Of a stretch of 6,283 nucleotides of DNA, positions 5,520-6,283 are shown in pieces. Each line of letters starts with the position of its first letter. Position 1 is the stretch's first letter. The DNA comes from Neptuniibacter sp. (GTDB lineage Bacteria; Pseudomonadota; Gammaproteobacteria; Pseudomonadales; Balneatricaceae): contig JASBRM010000338.1 of the NCBI GenBank assembly GCA_030149405.1, positions 1 through 6,283 on the forward strand, in the 5' to 3' direction. The position numbers and the translations under genes are program-made. The notes beneath the pieces are model-generated. The model did no database searches and was not told where the DNA came from. It saw only the letters and a list, made by a program, of their open reading frames with translations.

Positions 5520-5882
5520 TTATATGTGAATATCGTGTCCTTCTGACCAAATCCGGAGTTGCTCCAGAATATCCAGAGCGGATCGTCCAAACTCGGTCAG
5601 TTCGTAGGTCACTGCTACGGGTCGGTCGTTGATTACTTTGCGAATGATCATGCCTCGGGACTCCAGTTCCTTGAGGCGTTGATCGATCATTTTTTTACTC
5701 GCACCGCCCAGCATGCGAGCCAAATCATTAAAGCGCACCGGCTCATCTTTCAGGTGATAGATGATTGAGCCGGTCCATTTCCCGCCGATTATTCGCATTC
5801 CCTTTTCGATAGAGCAGGGTTCTTCACAGGCATTTAAAACTTTTTTTCGTCCCTTACTGTCTGTTTCTACTGAACTTTTCAT
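5520..5882 (-). CDS. HxlR-family winged-helix transcriptional regulator
   Basis: This 120-residue DNA-binding protein has the full HxlR signature: CSIEKGMRIIGGKWTGSIIYHL (23-44), RFNDLARMLGGASKKMIDQRLKELESRGMI (50-79, the helix-turn-helix), a wing through RPVAVTYELTEFGR (87-100) and a C-terminal dimer helix ending LRIWSEGHDIHI. Cys23 is the family's conserved N-terminal cysteine, which in Bacillus YodB and HypR senses quinones or disulphide stress; a second cysteine, Cys19, precedes it. An in-frame TAA two codons upstream limits the start to this ATG, yet no Shine-Dalgarno is visible. It is divergent from the mdaB-like quinone reductase gene, a common pairing, and probably represses it and itself through the repeats at 5904-5956. 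Its stop is four bases from the tetR stop on the opposite strand. Confidence 0.92.
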   Translation of the reverse strand: MKSSVETDSKGRKKVLNACEEPCSIEKGMRIIGGKWTGSIIYHLKDEPVRFNDLARMLGGASKKMIDQRLKELESRGMIIRKVINDRPVAVTYELTEFGRSALDILEQLRIWSEGHDIHI

Positions 5883-5903
5883 GATTTACACAGAATTTTA
5901 AGT

Positions 5904-5956
5904 AGGTTACTAAAAGTATACTAATTGAGATAAGTATAAAGGTTACCATAGTATAC
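5904..5956. promoter_or_regulatory. Operator cluster between hxlR and mdaB-like genes
   Basis: Two copies of AGGTTAC-(N)-GTATAC are present: 5904-5921 with N5 and 5940-5956 with N4. Between them is the dyad TATACT-N10-AGTATA at 5917-5938, whose symmetry matches at eight of eleven pairs. TACT/AGTA half-sites are known for HxlR-type regulators such as YodB, so these are the likely HxlR binding sites. They overlap the predicted mdaB promoter and lie 22-74 bases upstream of the hxlR start. Confidence 0.65.
5925..5954 (+). promoter_or_regulatory. Predicted promoter of the mdaB-like gene
   Basis: TTGAGA (5925-5930, five of six) and TAGTAT (5949-5954, four of six) are spaced 18 bases apart, predicting a start near 5961 and a leader of about 42 bases. 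Both hexamers are inside the repeat cluster, as expected for repression. Confidence 0.5.
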
Positions 5957-6002
5957 CTGTTAAAGATATTTCACTTAAATATGCAGAGATCGCAGGTTTA
6001 TT

Positions 6003-6283
6003 ATGAGTAACATTCTTATTATCAATGCCCATCAACCCTACCCATTTGCAGAGGGGCGTCTTAACCGGTCGATGGTCGATCTGGCCAAAGAAGTGCTTGA
6101 AGCCAAGGGGCATACAATTCGTATTGTAGAAACGCATAAGGGCTATGATGTTGAGCAAGAGATAGAAAACCATCAATGGGCGGATACTGTTATTTTGCAG
6201 TCGCCGGTTAACTGGATGGGGGTGCCCTGGTCATTTAAGAAATATATGGATGAGGTCTACACTGCAGGTATGGATGGCAGGCT
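6003..6283 (+). CDS. mdaB: NAD(P)H-dependent quinone reductase, MdaB-like, N-terminal part (cut by window edge)
   Basis: The 93 residues present out of about 190 match modulator of drug activity B, a flavodoxin-fold FAD enzyme that reduces quinones by two electrons with NADPH, avoiding semiquinone radicals. Seen are the opening [10 protein letters not shown], the beta strand [14 protein letters not shown] (37-50), and the core [34 protein letters not shown] (56-89), which corresponds to the WADVVIWQMPGWWMGAPWTVKKYIDDVFTEG part of E. coli MdaB. The flavin-contacting P-V-N-W-M-G-V-P-W turn is present. A GCAGG-type ribosome site lies six bases before the ATG. The gene is divergent from hxlR, with the operator repeats over its promoter, so induction by quinones or similar electrophiles is likely. 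The C-terminal half is outside the window. Confidence 0.92.
   Translation, partial: MSNILIINAHQPYPFAEGRLNRSMVDLAKEVLEAKGHTIRIVETHKGYDVEQEIENHQWADTVILQSPVNWMGVPWSFKKYMDEVYTAGMDGR

Noticed and set aside
5399..5768. Frames crossing the tetR/hxlR junction (5399-5590 minus, 5559-5768 plus)
   Set aside because: Both are shadows of the two regulators, whose frames are supported by complete domain signatures.
5943..6176. 77-codon minus-strand frame covering the mdaB start and control region
   Set aside because: Antisense to the clear MdaB N-terminus and running through the promoter repeats; no family resemblance.

Overview
The window is a chromosomal stretch from a mid-GC gammaproteobacterium, most likely a marine Oceanospirillales-type organism. 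That guess rests on protein resemblance (AstD, YghU and MdaB of clear gammaproteobacterial type) and on an M20 hydrolase next to astD. I cannot name a genus from sequence alone. There are eight complete genes and two genes cut by the window edges. I saw no tRNA, rRNA, CRISPR array or insertion sequence.

Region 1 (1-1837, minus strand) is amino-acid catabolism. An M20 metallo-hydrolase is read first and overlaps by 8 bases the start of astD, which leaves the window at base 1. AstD oxidises N-succinylglutamate semialdehyde in the arginine succinyltransferase pathway. The hydrolase is therefore probably a pathway enzyme, possibly a replacement desuccinylase or deacylase.

Region 2 (1951-2266, minus strand) is a single small gene of the HlyU-like family, with a good ribosome binding site and a strong intrinsic terminator of its own.

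Region 3 (2461-4261, minus strand) is a two-gene run: a yghU orthologue, then 31 bases later a second Nu-class (YfcG-like) glutathione transferase homologue. The 192 bases upstream of yghU contain nested inverted repeats.

Region 4 (4262-5515) is a divergent pair: an AhpD-like CxxC protein on the minus strand and a TetR-family regulator on the plus strand. Between them lie three near-identical 16-bp palindromes, TTGAAC-N4-GTTCAA. They sit on the core of both predicted promoters and on both predicted transcription start sites.

Region 5 (5520-6283) is a second divergent pair: an HxlR-family regulator (minus) and an mdaB-like NADPH-quinone reductase (plus, cut by the right edge). Their shared 120-bp control region is packed with GTATAC/TATACT repeats. 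tetR and hxlR run tail to tail with 4 bases between stop codons.

Taken together, 2461-6283 looks like a thiol, peroxide, quinone and electrophile defence cluster: two glutathione-dependent enzymes, one CxxC peroxidase-like protein, one quinone reductase, and two local regulators with cysteines. Each part belongs to a known family. What may be new is the combination and the architecture of the two control regions. I did not find an obviously unprecedented system.
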